From Lentzea xinjiangensis (GTDB lineage: Bacteria > Actinomycetota > Actinomycetes > Mycobacteriales > Pseudonocardiaceae), in the NCBI RefSeq assembly GCF_900110955.1, contig NZ_FOFR01000001.1, positions 542,410 through 606,409 on the forward strand: a stretch of DNA of 64,000 nt, read 5' to 3'. Position 1 is the first letter of the stretch, and each line of letters opens with the position of its first letter. The position numbers and the translations under genes are program-made. Positions 41,650 through 51,348 of the stretch are shown here, one piece after another. A model generated the notes under the pieces. That model was given only the letters and a program-made list of their open reading frames with translations, ran no database searches and was not told the origin of the DNA.

Positions 41650-42663
41650 ATGAGCTACCTCGACGAGAACGCGCGCGAGCTCATCAGGCCCGTCAAGCGC
41701 ATGGTCGAAGACGAGTTCCTGACCAGGCCCGGCGTCATCGGTGTCGACATCGGCGAGAAGGTCACCGGCGGGCTGCCCACGGGCCGCGCCGCGATCGTGG
41801 TCTACGTGTGCGCCAAGGGACCCGACCACCCGCGGCAGATCCCGGTGGAGGTCGGGGGCGTGCCGACCGACGTGGTCGCCGAGTCGATCGTGCTGCACCG
41901 CGCCATGGTCACCCGCGCCACCGGCGAGCAGCCCGGCTCGGGGGAACGGCACGCGGTGCTGCGCGGCGGCATCGGCATCGGTCCCGCGCGGTCGTACCGG
42001 GTCGGGCCGCCGGAGGTGCCGAAGGCGGGCGAGTACGTGATCGCTGGCACCCTCGGCGCGTTCGCCGTCACCCGCGACGGGGCCGGGAAGGTGCTGGGGC
42101 TCACCACCTTCCACGTCGGCTGCGTCGACGACTCGTGGTCGGTGGGCGACGAGTTCGTGCACCCGTCCAGAGTGGACGGTGGAGTGACCGGCGCGGACGT
42201 GGTCGCGGTGCTGGACCGGGCGGCGCTGGCGGGGTCGGTGAGCGCGGCGGGGCTGAGGCTCGGCGACCGGCCGTGGCGCGCGGAGGTGGTCGACGTCGGC
42301 GCGGTCACCGGCGCGGCACCGGCCGAGGTCGGCTCCACGGTGCGCAAACGCGGCCGCACCACCGGGCTGACGTACGGCGTGGTCGCGTCGACGGACGCGA
42401 CCGTCCGGCTCGACTTCGGCGACGGCATCGGCGTCCGGACGTTGCGCGACCAGATCCGCGTGCACTCGGCTGAGCACTTCGGCGACCACGGCGACAGCGG
42501 CGCGGTGCTGGTGGACGCGGACAACCGGGTCGTCGGCCTGTACGTGGCCGGGTCGGGCTCGACGGGGTTCGCGAACCCCATCGGGCCCGTCCTGCGTCAG
42601 CTCGACGTGGAGCTGCTCACTCCCGGTGTACCCGAGTCGCGGAGGCCTGGGCCCTCGGCTTGA
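41650..42663 (+). CDS. Chymotrypsin-fold protein (trypsin-like peptidase or remnant)
   Basis: ATG 41650 follows GGAGG by 5 bases. The 337-aa protein has no signal peptide. The N-terminal part (PGVIGVDIGEKVTGGLPTGR) precedes a double-beta-barrel pattern: GKVLGLTTFHVGCVDDSW (possible catalytic His), an Asp in GADVVAVLD, VGSTVRKRGRTTGLTYGVV, and GDHGDSGAVLVDADNRVVGL with the classic GDSG Ser. It lies between murB and the SDR gene, an insertion relative to the mycobacterial order. Cytoplasmic location is unusual for such a fold. Confidence 0.75.
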   Translation: MSYLDENARELIRPVKRMVEDEFLTRPGVIGVDIGEKVTGGLPTGRAAIVVYVCAKGPDHPRQIPVEVGGVPTDVVAESIVLHRAMVTRATGEQPGSGERHAVLRGGIGIGPARSYRVGPPEVPKAGEYVIAGTLGAFAVTRDGAGKVLGLTTFHVGCVDDSWSVGDEFVHPSRVDGGVTGADVVAVLDRAALAGSVSAAGLRLGDRPWRAEVVDVGAVTGAAPAEVGSTVRKRGRTTGLTYGVVASTDATVRLDFGDGIGVRTLRDQIRVHSAEHFGDHGDSGAVLVDADNRVVGLYVAGSGSTGFANPIGPVLRQLDVELLTPGVPESRRPGPSA

Positions 42664-43348
42664 GCACGATCTCGTCGACGTTCATGTGCGGCGGCCGGGT
42701 GACCGCGAACGCGATGACGTCCGCCACGTCGTCGGCGGTGAGCGGCGTGAGGCCTTGGTAGACCTTGGCCGCGCGCTCGGTGTCCCCGCCGAACCGGTTG
42801 GCGGAGAAGTCCGTCTCGACCATGCCCGGGAGGACCTCGGTGATCCGCACCGGCTCGCCGAGCAGTTCGCCGCGCAACGTCCGGTGCAACGCCGACTGCG
42901 CGTGCTTCGCGCTGGTGTAGCCGGAACCGTTGTCGTACGCCTCACGCGCCGCGACGGACGTCACGGACACGATGTGCCCGTTCCCCGACGCGATCAGCTT
43001 GGGGACGAACGCCTTGGTCACCAGCAGGGTGCCGAGGACGTTCGCCTCCCACATCCAGCGCCACTCCTCGGGGTTCCCCTCGGCGACGGTCGACAGCCCG
43101 CGGGCGCCACCGGCGTTGTTCACGAGGACGTCGGCGCGGGGTACCCGGTCGGCGAAGGCGGCGACGGAGGCCTCGTCCGTGACGTCCAACTCGATGGCCG
43201 TCCCCTCGATCTCCTTCGCGATAACGTGGAGGAGGTCCAGACGACGTGCGCCGAGCACGACGTGGAACCCTTCGGCGGCCAACCGCCGCGCGGTGGCCTC
43301 GCCGATGCCCGCGCTAGCTCCGGTCACTACTGCGACAGGTCGATTCAC
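42617..43348 (-). CDS. Short-chain dehydrogenase/reductase (Rv0484c-like)
   Basis: The 243-aa protein has the NAD(P) motif VVTGASAGIGEATARRLAAE, NNAGGARG, a catalytic Ser in VSVTSVAAREA and YTSAKHAQ (YxxxK). Substrate unknown; the best relatives are NADP-dependent serine/3-hydroxy acid dehydrogenase-like SDRs. It is divergent from the second L,D-transpeptidase gene as in mycobacteria, and its 3' end overlaps the chymotrypsin-fold gene by 47 bases. Confidence 0.92.
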   Translation of the reverse strand: MNRPVAVVTGASAGIGEATARRLAAEGFHVVLGARRLDLLHVIAKEIEGTAIELDVTDEASVAAFADRVPRADVLVNNAGGARGLSTVAEGNPEEWRWMWEANVLGTLLVTKAFVPKLIASGNGHIVSVTSVAAREAYDNGSGYTSAKHAQSALHRTLRGELLGEPVRITEVLPGMVETDFSANRFGGDTERAAKVYQGLTPLTADDVADVIAFAVTRPPHMNVDEIVLKPRAQASATRVHRE

Positions 43349-43441
43349 GATCCCGATCGTAGGCCGCCGAACGTCGTGTGACGGACGTCACTCGCACCAC
43401 CCGGTCGGGTGAGACGTCCTGCTAGTTGGGAGGTCGAAACC

Positions 43442-44581
43442 GTGAAGAGAACACTGGCCGCGCTCCTCGCCGGGCTGACGCTGCTGGCCGGGTGCTCGAG
43501 TGTCGAGACGGGAACGCCGAAGTCGGACAGCTCGCTGCCGTCCGCGAAGGTCACCCTGTCCCCGGTCGACGGAACCAAGGACGTGCAGGTCACCACGCCG
43601 GTCCAGGTCACGGTGGTGGACGGCAAGATCGAGTCCGTCGCGCTGAAGTCGGCGGAGGGCAAAGAGGTCAAGGGCACGCTGACCGAGGACAGGTCAGGGT
43701 GGACCACGGCCGAGCCGCTGGGCTACGGCAAGGCGTACAGCTACTCCGGCAAGGTCGTCGGCTCCGACGGCAAGCCGGTCGAGCTCAAGGGCTCGTTCTC
43801 CACCGTCGCGCCCGGTTCGCAGACCCGCGCGACGCTCTGGCCCGGTGACAACCAGACCGTCGGCGTCGCGGCGCCGATCATGGTCAAGTTCGAGGCGCCG
43901 GTCCAGGACAAGGCGACCGTCGAGAAGGCCCTCAAGGTCACCAACTCGGCGAACGTGACCGGCTCGTGGGCGTGGCTGAACGCCCAGGAGGTGCACTACC
44001 GGCCGGAGAAGTACTGGCCCGCGAACACCAAGATCAAGGTGGAGGCCAAGCTCTACGGCGTGAACTACGGCGGCGGCGCGTTCGGCCGGGCCGACGTGAC
44101 GAGTGAGTTCACCATCGGCCGCAACCAGGTCGTGAAGATCGACAACCCGACGCACCAGCTCGTGGTCCTGCGCGACGGCCAGCAGGTCGCCTCGTACCCG
44201 GCCTCCTTCGGCAAGGACGCCGACCCCGAGCTGACGACGCCGAACGGCACGTTCGTGGTCATGTCGAAGCACGACACGTTCTCGTTCGACAACCCGCGCT
44301 ACGGCTACACCAACGTCGTGAAGAAGTGGGCCGTCCGGTTCTCCAACCACGGCGAGTTCATCCACGAGAACAACGACAACGCGGCCAACATCGGCAAGAA
44401 CAACACCTCGCACGGCTGCGCGAACCTGCTGGAAGCCGACGCGAAGGCGTACTACGACTCCGCGCTGGTCGGCGACCCCGTCGAGGTGACGGGCTCCATC
44501 ACCACGCTGCCGGCGCAGTTCGACTGGTACGACTGGCAGATCCCGTGGGACCAGTGGAAGGCCAAGTCCGCCATCAAGTAG
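43442..44581 (+). CDS. Lipoprotein L,D-transpeptidase (Rv0483/LdtMt5-like)
   Basis: GTG 43442 is preceded by GGGAGG at suitable spacing. The 379-aa protein has a lipoprotein signal (LAALLAGLTLLAGC, Cys18), two Ig-like modules and a YkuD domain with SHGCANL (Cys326). The Trp-rich end is WYDWQIPWDQW. It is colinear with the protein at 6173-7318 and is the syntenic counterpart of Rv0483. It forms 3-3 cross-links in the wall. It is followed at once by a large hairpin. Confidence 0.93.
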   Translation: MKRTLAALLAGLTLLAGCSSVETGTPKSDSSLPSAKVTLSPVDGTKDVQVTTPVQVTVVDGKIESVALKSAEGKEVKGTLTEDRSGWTTAEPLGYGKAYSYSGKVVGSDGKPVELKGSFSTVAPGSQTRATLWPGDNQTVGVAAPIMVKFEAPVQDKATVEKALKVTNSANVTGSWAWLNAQEVHYRPEKYWPANTKIKVEAKLYGVNYGGGAFGRADVTSEFTIGRNQVVKIDNPTHQLVVLRDGQQVASYPASFGKDADPELTTPNGTFVVMSKHDTFSFDNPRYGYTNVVKKWAVRFSNHGEFIHENNDNAANIGKNNTSHGCANLLEADAKAYYDSALVGDPVEVTGSITTLPAQFDWYDWQIPWDQWKAKSAIK

Positions 44582-44591
44582 CCCGCTCCCA

Positions 44592-44646
44592 GGGAACGCG
44601 GGGGCCCCGCGTTCCCCCATGGGAAACGCGGGGCCCCCGCGTTTCC
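44592..44646. repeat. Hairpin repeat, copy 1 (arms self-complementary)
   Basis: Two ~25-base arms (44592-44615 and 44621-44646) pair nearly perfectly around CCAT, and each arm alone is also a palindrome (GGAACGCGGGG with CCCCGCGTTCC). It starts 10 bases after the transpeptidase stop and probably terminates transcription. A second copy is at 53914-53959. Confidence 0.8.
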
Positions 44647-44693
44647 GTCCGGGCAGCGGGAATGCGTGCCCCGACCGGGTCGTTTGCGCAGGT

Positions 44694-45473
44694 GTGCAGC
44701 TGACACACGTGACGGCGGCCGGTGGGGGACGACTGGCCGTCCGTGAGGCGGGCCCGCCCGGCGCGCCACCGGTGGTGCTCATCCACGGCTGGGCGCAGAC
44801 GGGCGCCGTCTGGGGCCTGTCCGGCATCCACCTCCCCGGCTTCCGCACCTGCGCCGTCGACCTCCGCGGCCACGGCGAATCGGACGACTTCGGCGACTAC
44901 CGCGACTCGGCGCGGTGGGCCGCGGACCTCGACGCCGTGCTCGCCCGCACCGGGCCCGCGACGGTCGTCGGGTGGTCCTACGGCGGGCTGGTGATCGCCG
45001 ACTACCTCCGCTTCCACGGCACCGCGCGCATCACCGCGTTGGTGCTCGTGGGCGCGATCACCGAGATCGGCCGCGGCCGTCCAGGGGGCGAGATCGGGCC
45101 CGTCATGCGCGCCGCGCTGCCCGCCGCGATCACCGACGACGCCGCGCTGGCGGAGTTCTGCCGGGCGATGGCGCCCGCGCTGCCCGCGGGAACGGTCGGC
45201 GATCTCACAGCCTCGGCCGCCACCGTGAGCCATAGGGTGCGGGGTGAGCTGTTCCGCAGGGATGTGGGCAGCGCTGACGTGTTGACCGCCGTCGACGTGC
45301 CGACCCTGGTGGTGCACGGAACTCGAGACGAGGTGGTCGCCCCTGCCGCCGCCGAGTACTCCGCCGCCCTGATCCCCGGAGCCGAGTTGAGCCTGTACCC
45401 CGACACCGCGCACGCGCCGTTCCTGGAGCGGCCCGCCCGGTTCGCCGCAGACCTGAGGAGGGTGGCCGGATGA
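44694..45473 (+). CDS. Alpha/beta hydrolase upstream of mshA
   Basis: GTG 44694 gives 259 aa. Motifs: [15 protein letters not shown] (HGW oxyanion), [11 protein letters not shown], nucleophile Ser in [12 protein letters not shown], Asp in [12 protein letters not shown] and His in [13 protein letters not shown]. It is a serine hydrolase of the haloperoxidase/esterase type. The stop overlaps the mshA start (ATGA), so the pair is co-translated, but no link to mycothiol chemistry is evident from the sequence. Confidence 0.87.
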   Translation: MQLTHVTAAGGGRLAVREAGPPGAPPVVLIHGWAQTGAVWGLSGIHLPGFRTCAVDLRGHGESDDFGDYRDSARWAADLDAVLARTGPATVVGWSYGGLVIADYLRFHGTARITALVLVGAITEIGRGRPGGEIGPVMRAALPAAITDDAALAEFCRAMAPALPAGTVGDLTASAATVSHRVRGELFRRDVGSADVLTAVDVPTLVVHGTRDEVVAPAAAEYSAALIPGAELSLYPDTAHAPFLERPARFAADLRRVAG

Positions 45474-46717
45474 AGCGCGTGGCCGTGCTCTCCGTGCACA
45501 CCTCGCCCCTGGAGCAGCCGGGGACCGGTGACGCGGGCGGGATGAACGTCTACATCGTGCAGACCGCCACCCGGATGGCGCGGCGCGGCGTCGAGGTGGA
45601 GATCTTCACCCGCGCGACGTCGTCCGAGCAGCCGCCGGTGGCCGAGCTGGCGCCGGGCGTGCGCGTCCGGCACGTCGCCGCCGGGCCGTTCGAGGGGCTG
45701 GGCAAGGAGGAGCTGCCGGGCCAGCTCTGCGCGTTCACGGCGGGCGTCCTGCGGGCCGAGGCCCGGCACGAGCCGGGCTACTACGACGCGATCCACTCGC
45801 ACTACTGGCTGTCCGGGCAGGTCGGCTGGCTCGCGCGGGAGCGGTGGGGCGTGCCGCTCGTGCACACCGCCCACACGCTCGCCAAGGTGAAGAACCTGGC
45901 GCTCGCCGAGGGCGACGCGCCGGAGCCCAGGATGCGCGTGATCGGCGAGGAGCAGGTGGTCGCCGAGTCGGACCGGCTCGTCGCCAACACCGACATCGAG
46001 GCCGGTGAGCTGATCAAGCTCTACGACGCGGACGCGGCCAAGGTCGCCGTGGTGCCGCCGGGGGTGGACCTCGACAGGTTCACGCCCGGCGACCGCGACG
46101 AGGCACGCCACCGGCTCGGTCTGTCGCGGGACGCGGTCGTGCTGGCGTTCGTCGGCCGGATCCAGCCGTTGAAGGCTCCCGACGTGCTGCTGCGCGCCGC
46201 CGCGGAGATGCTGCTGCGCGATCCGGGACTGCGGTCGCGGCTCGTGGTGCTGGTCGTCGGCGGTCCGTCGGGCAGCGGCACGGAGCGGCCGAAGGCGCTG
46301 GAGGAGCTGGCGGGGCAGCTCGGCATCGCGGACGTCGTGCGGTTCCTGCCGCCGCAGCCGGGGCCCGCACTGGCCGCGGTCTACCGGGCAGCCGACCTGG
46401 TGGCGGTGCCGAGCCACAACGAGTCGTTCGGGCTGGTGGCGCTGGAGGCCCAGGCGTGCGGGACGCCGGTGGTCGCGGCGGCCGTCGGCGGGCTGCCCGT
46501 CGCGGTCAACGACGGGATCTCCGGGGTCCTCGTGCACGGGCACGAGCCGCGGGCGTGGGCCGAGGCGATCGGCGCCGTGGCGTTGCCGCAGCGGGAGCAC
46601 CTGGCGAGCAACGCGGTGGGGCACGCGCGGCGCTTCTCCTGGGACCGCACGACTGACGCGCTGCTGGCGGGGTACCAAGAAGCGGCAGAGGTGTTCCGCC
46701 GGGAGGTTTTCGCTTGA
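45470..46717 (+). CDS. mshA: D-inositol-3-phosphate glycosyltransferase
   Basis: The 415-aa GT4 enzyme opens [20 protein letters not shown] then [10 protein letters not shown], characteristic of MshA. It also has [36 protein letters not shown] and the EX7E motif in [20 protein letters not shown]. It links GlcNAc from UDP-GlcNAc to inositol-3-phosphate, the first step of mycothiol synthesis, in the cytoplasm. It sits in an operon with the hydrolase before and the YbjN protein after. Confidence 0.97.
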   Translation: MKRVAVLSVHTSPLEQPGTGDAGGMNVYIVQTATRMARRGVEVEIFTRATSSEQPPVAELAPGVRVRHVAAGPFEGLGKEELPGQLCAFTAGVLRAEARHEPGYYDAIHSHYWLSGQVGWLARERWGVPLVHTAHTLAKVKNLALAEGDAPEPRMRVIGEEQVVAESDRLVANTDIEAGELIKLYDADAAKVAVVPPGVDLDRFTPGDRDEARHRLGLSRDAVVLAFVGRIQPLKAPDVLLRAAAEMLLRDPGLRSRLVVLVVGGPSGSGTERPKALEELAGQLGIADVVRFLPPQPGPALAAVYRAADLVAVPSHNESFGLVALEAQACGTPVVAAAVGGLPVAVNDGISGVLVHGHEPRAWAEAIGAVALPQREHLASNAVGHARRFSWDRTTDALLAGYQEAAEVFRREVFA

Positions 46718-47202
46718 ACGGCTCGGGTGTCGACGACGTGGTCAAGGCGTTCCTGGACGAACGGGAGCTGAAGTACGACCGGCGCGAGCCGGGCAAGTTC
46801 TTCGTGACGCTGCTGGGCACCAAGAAGCTGCAGACCAACGTCTGGCTGGTGGAGACGGCGCACGCCCTGGTCGTCGAGGCGTTCGTGTGCCGGCGGCCGG
46901 ACCAGTCGTTCGAGGACGTCTACCGGTTCCTGCTGCGGCGCAACGCGCGGCTCTACGGCGTGCACTACACGATCGACGCCGAGGGCGACATCTACCTGGT
47001 CGGACGGGTCGGCAAGCACGCCGTGACCCCCGACGAGCTGGACCGCGTGCTCGGACAGGTGCTGGAGGCGGCGGACGGCGACTTCAACCCGCTGCTCGAG
47101 ATCGGGTTCGCCGACGCGATCCGCCGGGAGTGGGCGTGGCGGGTGTCGCGCGGCGAGTCGCTCGCGAACCTGGCGGCCTTCCAACATCTCGTTTCGGACT
47201 AG
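46714..47202 (+). CDS. YbjN-domain protein (Rv0487-like)
   Basis: The start is TTG 46714, overlapping the mshA stop (TTGA) with GGGAGG 7 bases before. The 162-aa protein begins [20 protein letters not shown] and has the YbjN/T3SS-chaperone-like fold ([40 protein letters not shown]). Function unknown; it follows mshA in mycobacteria too. Confidence 0.9.
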   Translation: MNGSGVDDVVKAFLDERELKYDRREPGKFFVTLLGTKKLQTNVWLVETAHALVVEAFVCRRPDQSFEDVYRFLLRRNARLYGVHYTIDAEGDIYLVGRVGKHAVTPDELDRVLGQVLEAADGDFNPLLEIGFADAIRREWAWRVSRGESLANLAAFQHLVSD

Positions 47203-47234
47203 GCGGCAACCGCCCGCCGGTCGGGATCCGTCCG

Positions 47235-48077
47235 ATGGGCATGGGCAAACCAGTGCTGTTGGTGGGAGTCGCGTTGCTGGCCCTCGTCGCCACGGGGTGC
47301 GGCAGCAACACGGGTGGGGGGACGTCGGCGAAGGACGCCGCCGCGCCACCGCAGGCGGCGCCGCAGCAGCAGGAGAACGCTCCTGCTGCCGTGCAGCCGG
47401 TGCAGCAGCAGGAACGGCAGTTGGTGCGCACGGCGACCGTCGACCTGCGCAGTGACGACGTGTTGAAGGCCATCGCTCAGGTGAAGGACCGGGCGCAGGC
47501 CGTCGGCGGGTTCGCCGGGCAGGAGAACTCGACCAGAACCGCCGGGTCGGTGACCGTGCGGGTGCCGTCGGCCGAGCTGGACCGGGTCGTCCGGGACCTC
47601 GTGGGTGTGGGGGAGATCACCCGCAGCGAGGTGCGCAGCGAGGACGTCACCGACCAGCTGGTCGACGTCGAGGCGCGGATCGCGACGCAGCGGGCCAGCG
47701 TCGAGCGGCTGCGCGTGCTGTTCGAGCGGGCCGCGACGACGGCTGAGATCGCGCAGGTCGAGTCGGAGCTCACCAAGCGGCAGAGCGAGCTCGAGTCGAT
47801 GCAGCGGCGCAGCGAGTCGTTGAAGGGCAAGGTCGCGCTCGCGACGCTGACCGTGCAGGTGGCGACCAAGCCGGTCGCGCCGCCGGAACAGCGGGAGGCC
47901 GGGTTCCTCAGCGCGCTGGCGGGCGGCTGGAACGCGCTGCTCGCGGTGCTGGGCGGGCTGCTGATCGGGCTCGGAGCCGCCCTGCCGTTCCTGGTGGCGC
48001 TCGGGGTCCCGGCGGCGGTGGTGGTGTACCTGCTGCGGCGCCGGAAGCGCGTCACTCGGACGACGGAAGCAGCATGA
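47235..48077 (+). CDS. DUF4349 lipoprotein
   Basis: ATG 47235 (or 47241). The 280-aa protein has a lipoprotein signal (VLLVGVALLALVATGC) and a Gln/Pro/Ala-rich linker. The DUF4349 domain follows (RQLVRTATVDLRSDDVLKAI, VTVRVPSAELDRVVRDLVGV, VEARIATQRASVERLRVLFE), then a coiled coil and a C-terminal membrane segment with basic end (VVVYLLRRRKR). It is anchored at both ends in the membrane, with the domain outside. Role unknown. Confidence 0.87.
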   Translation: MGMGKPVLLVGVALLALVATGCGSNTGGGTSAKDAAAPPQAAPQQQENAPAAVQPVQQQERQLVRTATVDLRSDDVLKAIAQVKDRAQAVGGFAGQENSTRTAGSVTVRVPSAELDRVVRDLVGVGEITRSEVRSEDVTDQLVDVEARIATQRASVERLRVLFERAATTAEIAQVESELTKRQSELESMQRRSESLKGKVALATLTVQVATKPVAPPEQREAGFLSALAGGWNALLAVLGGLLIGLGAALPFLVALGVPAAVVVYLLRRRKRVTRTTEAA

Positions 48078-48475
48078 TCAGATCTACTGAGAGTGCGTCC
48101 TTCTGATGACGCGCGGAACGGCTCGGGAGAGAGGGGGAGTCGCATCGAGCCGTCCCGCGTCACAGGTCCCCGCTGCGTGGATCCGTGGACGGGGGGAGCC
48201 TCCGGATCCCAAGCGGGCCGCGCGATCCGACGGGGGAAGACGAACCGCGCATCTGCCTCGCGCTCGCCGGGTAAGCGTGGGAGCCGACTCGCGGAGGCGG
48301 TATCAACTTCCCAGATACATCCTTGCGATCACAAGTGCTTGTATTGCTCCATTCGAGTGTATTTAGTCGCACTCCGTAACGCTTCTGTAGCGATCAGGAT
48401 GACCTTGACCTCCCCAGTGGGCTGGATCACGATGTGCCCAAGGCTGGGTGCACAGCGAGTGAATGAGGTCTCCGC
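48078..48475 (+). other. 398-base leader with stable hairpins and an AT-rich promoter-like island
   Basis: No gene is supported. A strong stem pairs ACGGCTCG (48118-48125) with CGAGCCGT, extended by CGG/CCG and TGACG/CGTCA. A nested element pairs CCCGCT with AGCGGG and GGATCCG with CGGATCC (about 48165-48220). A third pairs GCCTCGCG with CGCGGAGGC (about 48257-48300). From 48301 to 48380 the DNA turns AT-richer and holds ACAAGTGCTTGT (48331-48342), an inverted repeat that could be an operator. It does not match riboswitch classes I know. Confidence 0.45.
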
Positions 48476-50041
<1,566 letters not shown>

Positions 50042-50067
50042 TCTCGAGGTCCGTGACCGTCGCTGTT

Positions 50068-50101
50068 CCGGTCTGAGCCGCGGGAACGCCGCTCAGACCG
50101 G
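50068..50101 (+). terminator. Terminator after the acyl-CoA ligase gene
   Basis: An 11-bp perfect stem (50068-50078 with 50091-50101) with a 12-base loop starts 27 bases after the stop. GC-rich flank, no T run. Confidence 0.7.
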
Positions 50102-50154
50102 TCCGGGCGGGTAGCCACCGCCTGCCGCCGACCCCGGGGTTCCGCCGTCGCGAG

Positions 50155-50214
50155 CCAGGTCGAGACGGCCGCGTGCCGGAGCGGCACGCGCAGCCGTCGA
50201 CTCACACGACCTGG
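50155..50214 (-). terminator. Multi-helix stem downstream of the phosphotransferase gene
   Basis: Three nested perfect stems: CCAGGTCG with CGACCTGG (50155-50162/50207-50214), GACGGC with GCCGTC, and CGCGTGCCG with CGGCACGCG around GAG (50170-50190). On the minus strand it follows the APH stop by about 46 bases and probably terminates it. Confidence 0.55.
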
Positions 50215-50259
50215 CAGCCGCCGCTTCCGCAGGCGCTGCGGGTGCCGGCAAGTGCCCGG

Positions 50260-51156
50260 TCAGACCTTCGTGTTCGCCCTTATCCGGTCCAGAACCAGGC
50301 GGCCCATGCGGTACATGGCCGGATTGGAGTCGATGTAGTACCAGATCGCGCCGAGGCATTGTTGGAAGGACCACGCCTTGCTGCGTTCCCATTCCAGGTC
50401 GTCGCAGTTCAGCTCCTCGCGGAAGATCTCCCGGGAACTGTCACCCAGCAGGTACCAGGCGGCCATGGCGTCCAGCGCGGGATCGGCCGGCGCGAAACCG
50501 CCGGTGTCCAGCACGCCCGTCAACCGGCCGTCGGCGACCAGGACGTTGAGCGGCTGCAGGTCACCGTGCGACATGACGTCCGCCGAGGTGCGGGGCAGCT
50601 CGCGGAAGTGGTCCCACAGGCGGCGGAGATGCGGGACGTCGAGCAGCCCTTCGCTCCTCACGAAGCATTCCTCGACCCACTCGTCGTGGTCGCGGAGGTC
50701 GCCGCCGCGGCCGTTGCCCTGGAACACCCGGCCGCCGGTGCCGGTGGCCCGCAGCGCGCTGACCAGGCCGGCGAGGTCGTGGGCGAAGGCCGGGGACCCC
50801 TCGAACTCGATCGGGGCGGTCGTCCCCGGCAGCCAGCTCTGCACCGCCCACGGCAGCGGGTAACCCTCCCCCGGCTCGCCGATCGCGATCGGCCGGGGCG
50901 CCGGAACCGGGCTGTGCCCGGCGAATCGCCGGGAGGCCGCGGCTTCGCGCTCCAGGACCGCGCGGGCCGCGTCGACCGCCCGGCGCCGGAGCGGGAACCG
51001 GGCCGCCACCTCGTCCCCGATTCGGAAGATCGCGTTCACGGTCCCGTCCGACGCGACCCGCCGGACCGGCGCGCCCGCCCAGCCGGGGAACTGGTCGGCG
51101 ACCAGTTCCCGGACGACGTCCTCGCGAACGTCGATCTCGTCATCGTGCATCGCCAT
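50260..51156 (-). CDS. Aminoglycoside/macrolide phosphotransferase-family kinase
   Basis: ATG 51156 (298 aa; ATG 51150 also possible). The APH fold shows an ATP-binding N lobe, the catalytic loop VMSHGDLQPLNVLVADG (Asp in HGD) and the metal motif GVLDTGGFAPADPALDAM. The sequence is nearest in style to macrolide 2'-phosphotransferase-like enzymes, but many relatives phosphorylate sugars or choline. Resistance must not be assumed. It sits in an inserted block. Confidence 0.85.
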   Translation of the reverse strand: MAMHDDEIDVREDVVRELVADQFPGWAGAPVRRVASDGTVNAIFRIGDEVAARFPLRRRAVDAARAVLEREAAASRRFAGHSPVPAPRPIAIGEPGEGYPLPWAVQSWLPGTTAPIEFEGSPAFAHDLAGLVSALRATGTGGRVFQGNGRGGDLRDHDEWVEECFVRSEGLLDVPHLRRLWDHFRELPRTSADVMSHGDLQPLNVLVADGRLTGVLDTGGFAPADPALDAMAAWYLLGDSSREIFREELNCDDLEWERSKAWSFQQCLGAIWYYIDSNPAMYRMGRLVLDRIRANTKV

Positions 51157-51290
51157 GCGTGGTGAGTTCCGATCGTGGTCAGCCCTGACGGCACTGGGCG
51201 GTTGTTTCCATGAGTACCGTGCCACGGCACCGGAAACCCCCGCCGTCGGCGGGGAAGTGCTTCAGCCGCATCCGGTCCAGCCGGTCGGCG

Positions 51291-51320
51291 CGGTACCTCG
51301 GCCGATCGGCCGAGGTACCG
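51291..51320. promoter_or_regulatory. 30-bp perfect palindrome before the S33 peptidase gene
   Basis: The sequence from CGGTACCTCGG to its mirror CCGAGGTACCG, centred on CCGATCGG at 51305/51306, is fully self-complementary over 30 bases. It ends 28 bases before the ATG at 51349. A second hairpin (CCCCGCC with GGCGGGG, 51238-51254) precedes it. It could be an operator or a leader hairpin. Confidence 0.6.
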
Positions 51321-51348
51321 GTGCGCTCGAAGAGGCCAGGGTTTTCCC

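Noticed and set aside
45002..46678. 558-codon open frame opposite mshA
   Set aside because: No motifs; mshA on the other strand is unmistakable.
48078..48305. c-di-AMP (ydaO) or cobalamin riboswitch before the acyl-CoA ligase gene
   Set aside because: GGGGGAA and GGGTAAGCG pieces are suggestive, but the diagnostic 3' half of either class is missing.
50260..51156. Antibiotic-resistance determinant
   Set aside because: The APH fold is real, but substrate class cannot be told from sequence and no biosynthetic cluster is adjacent.
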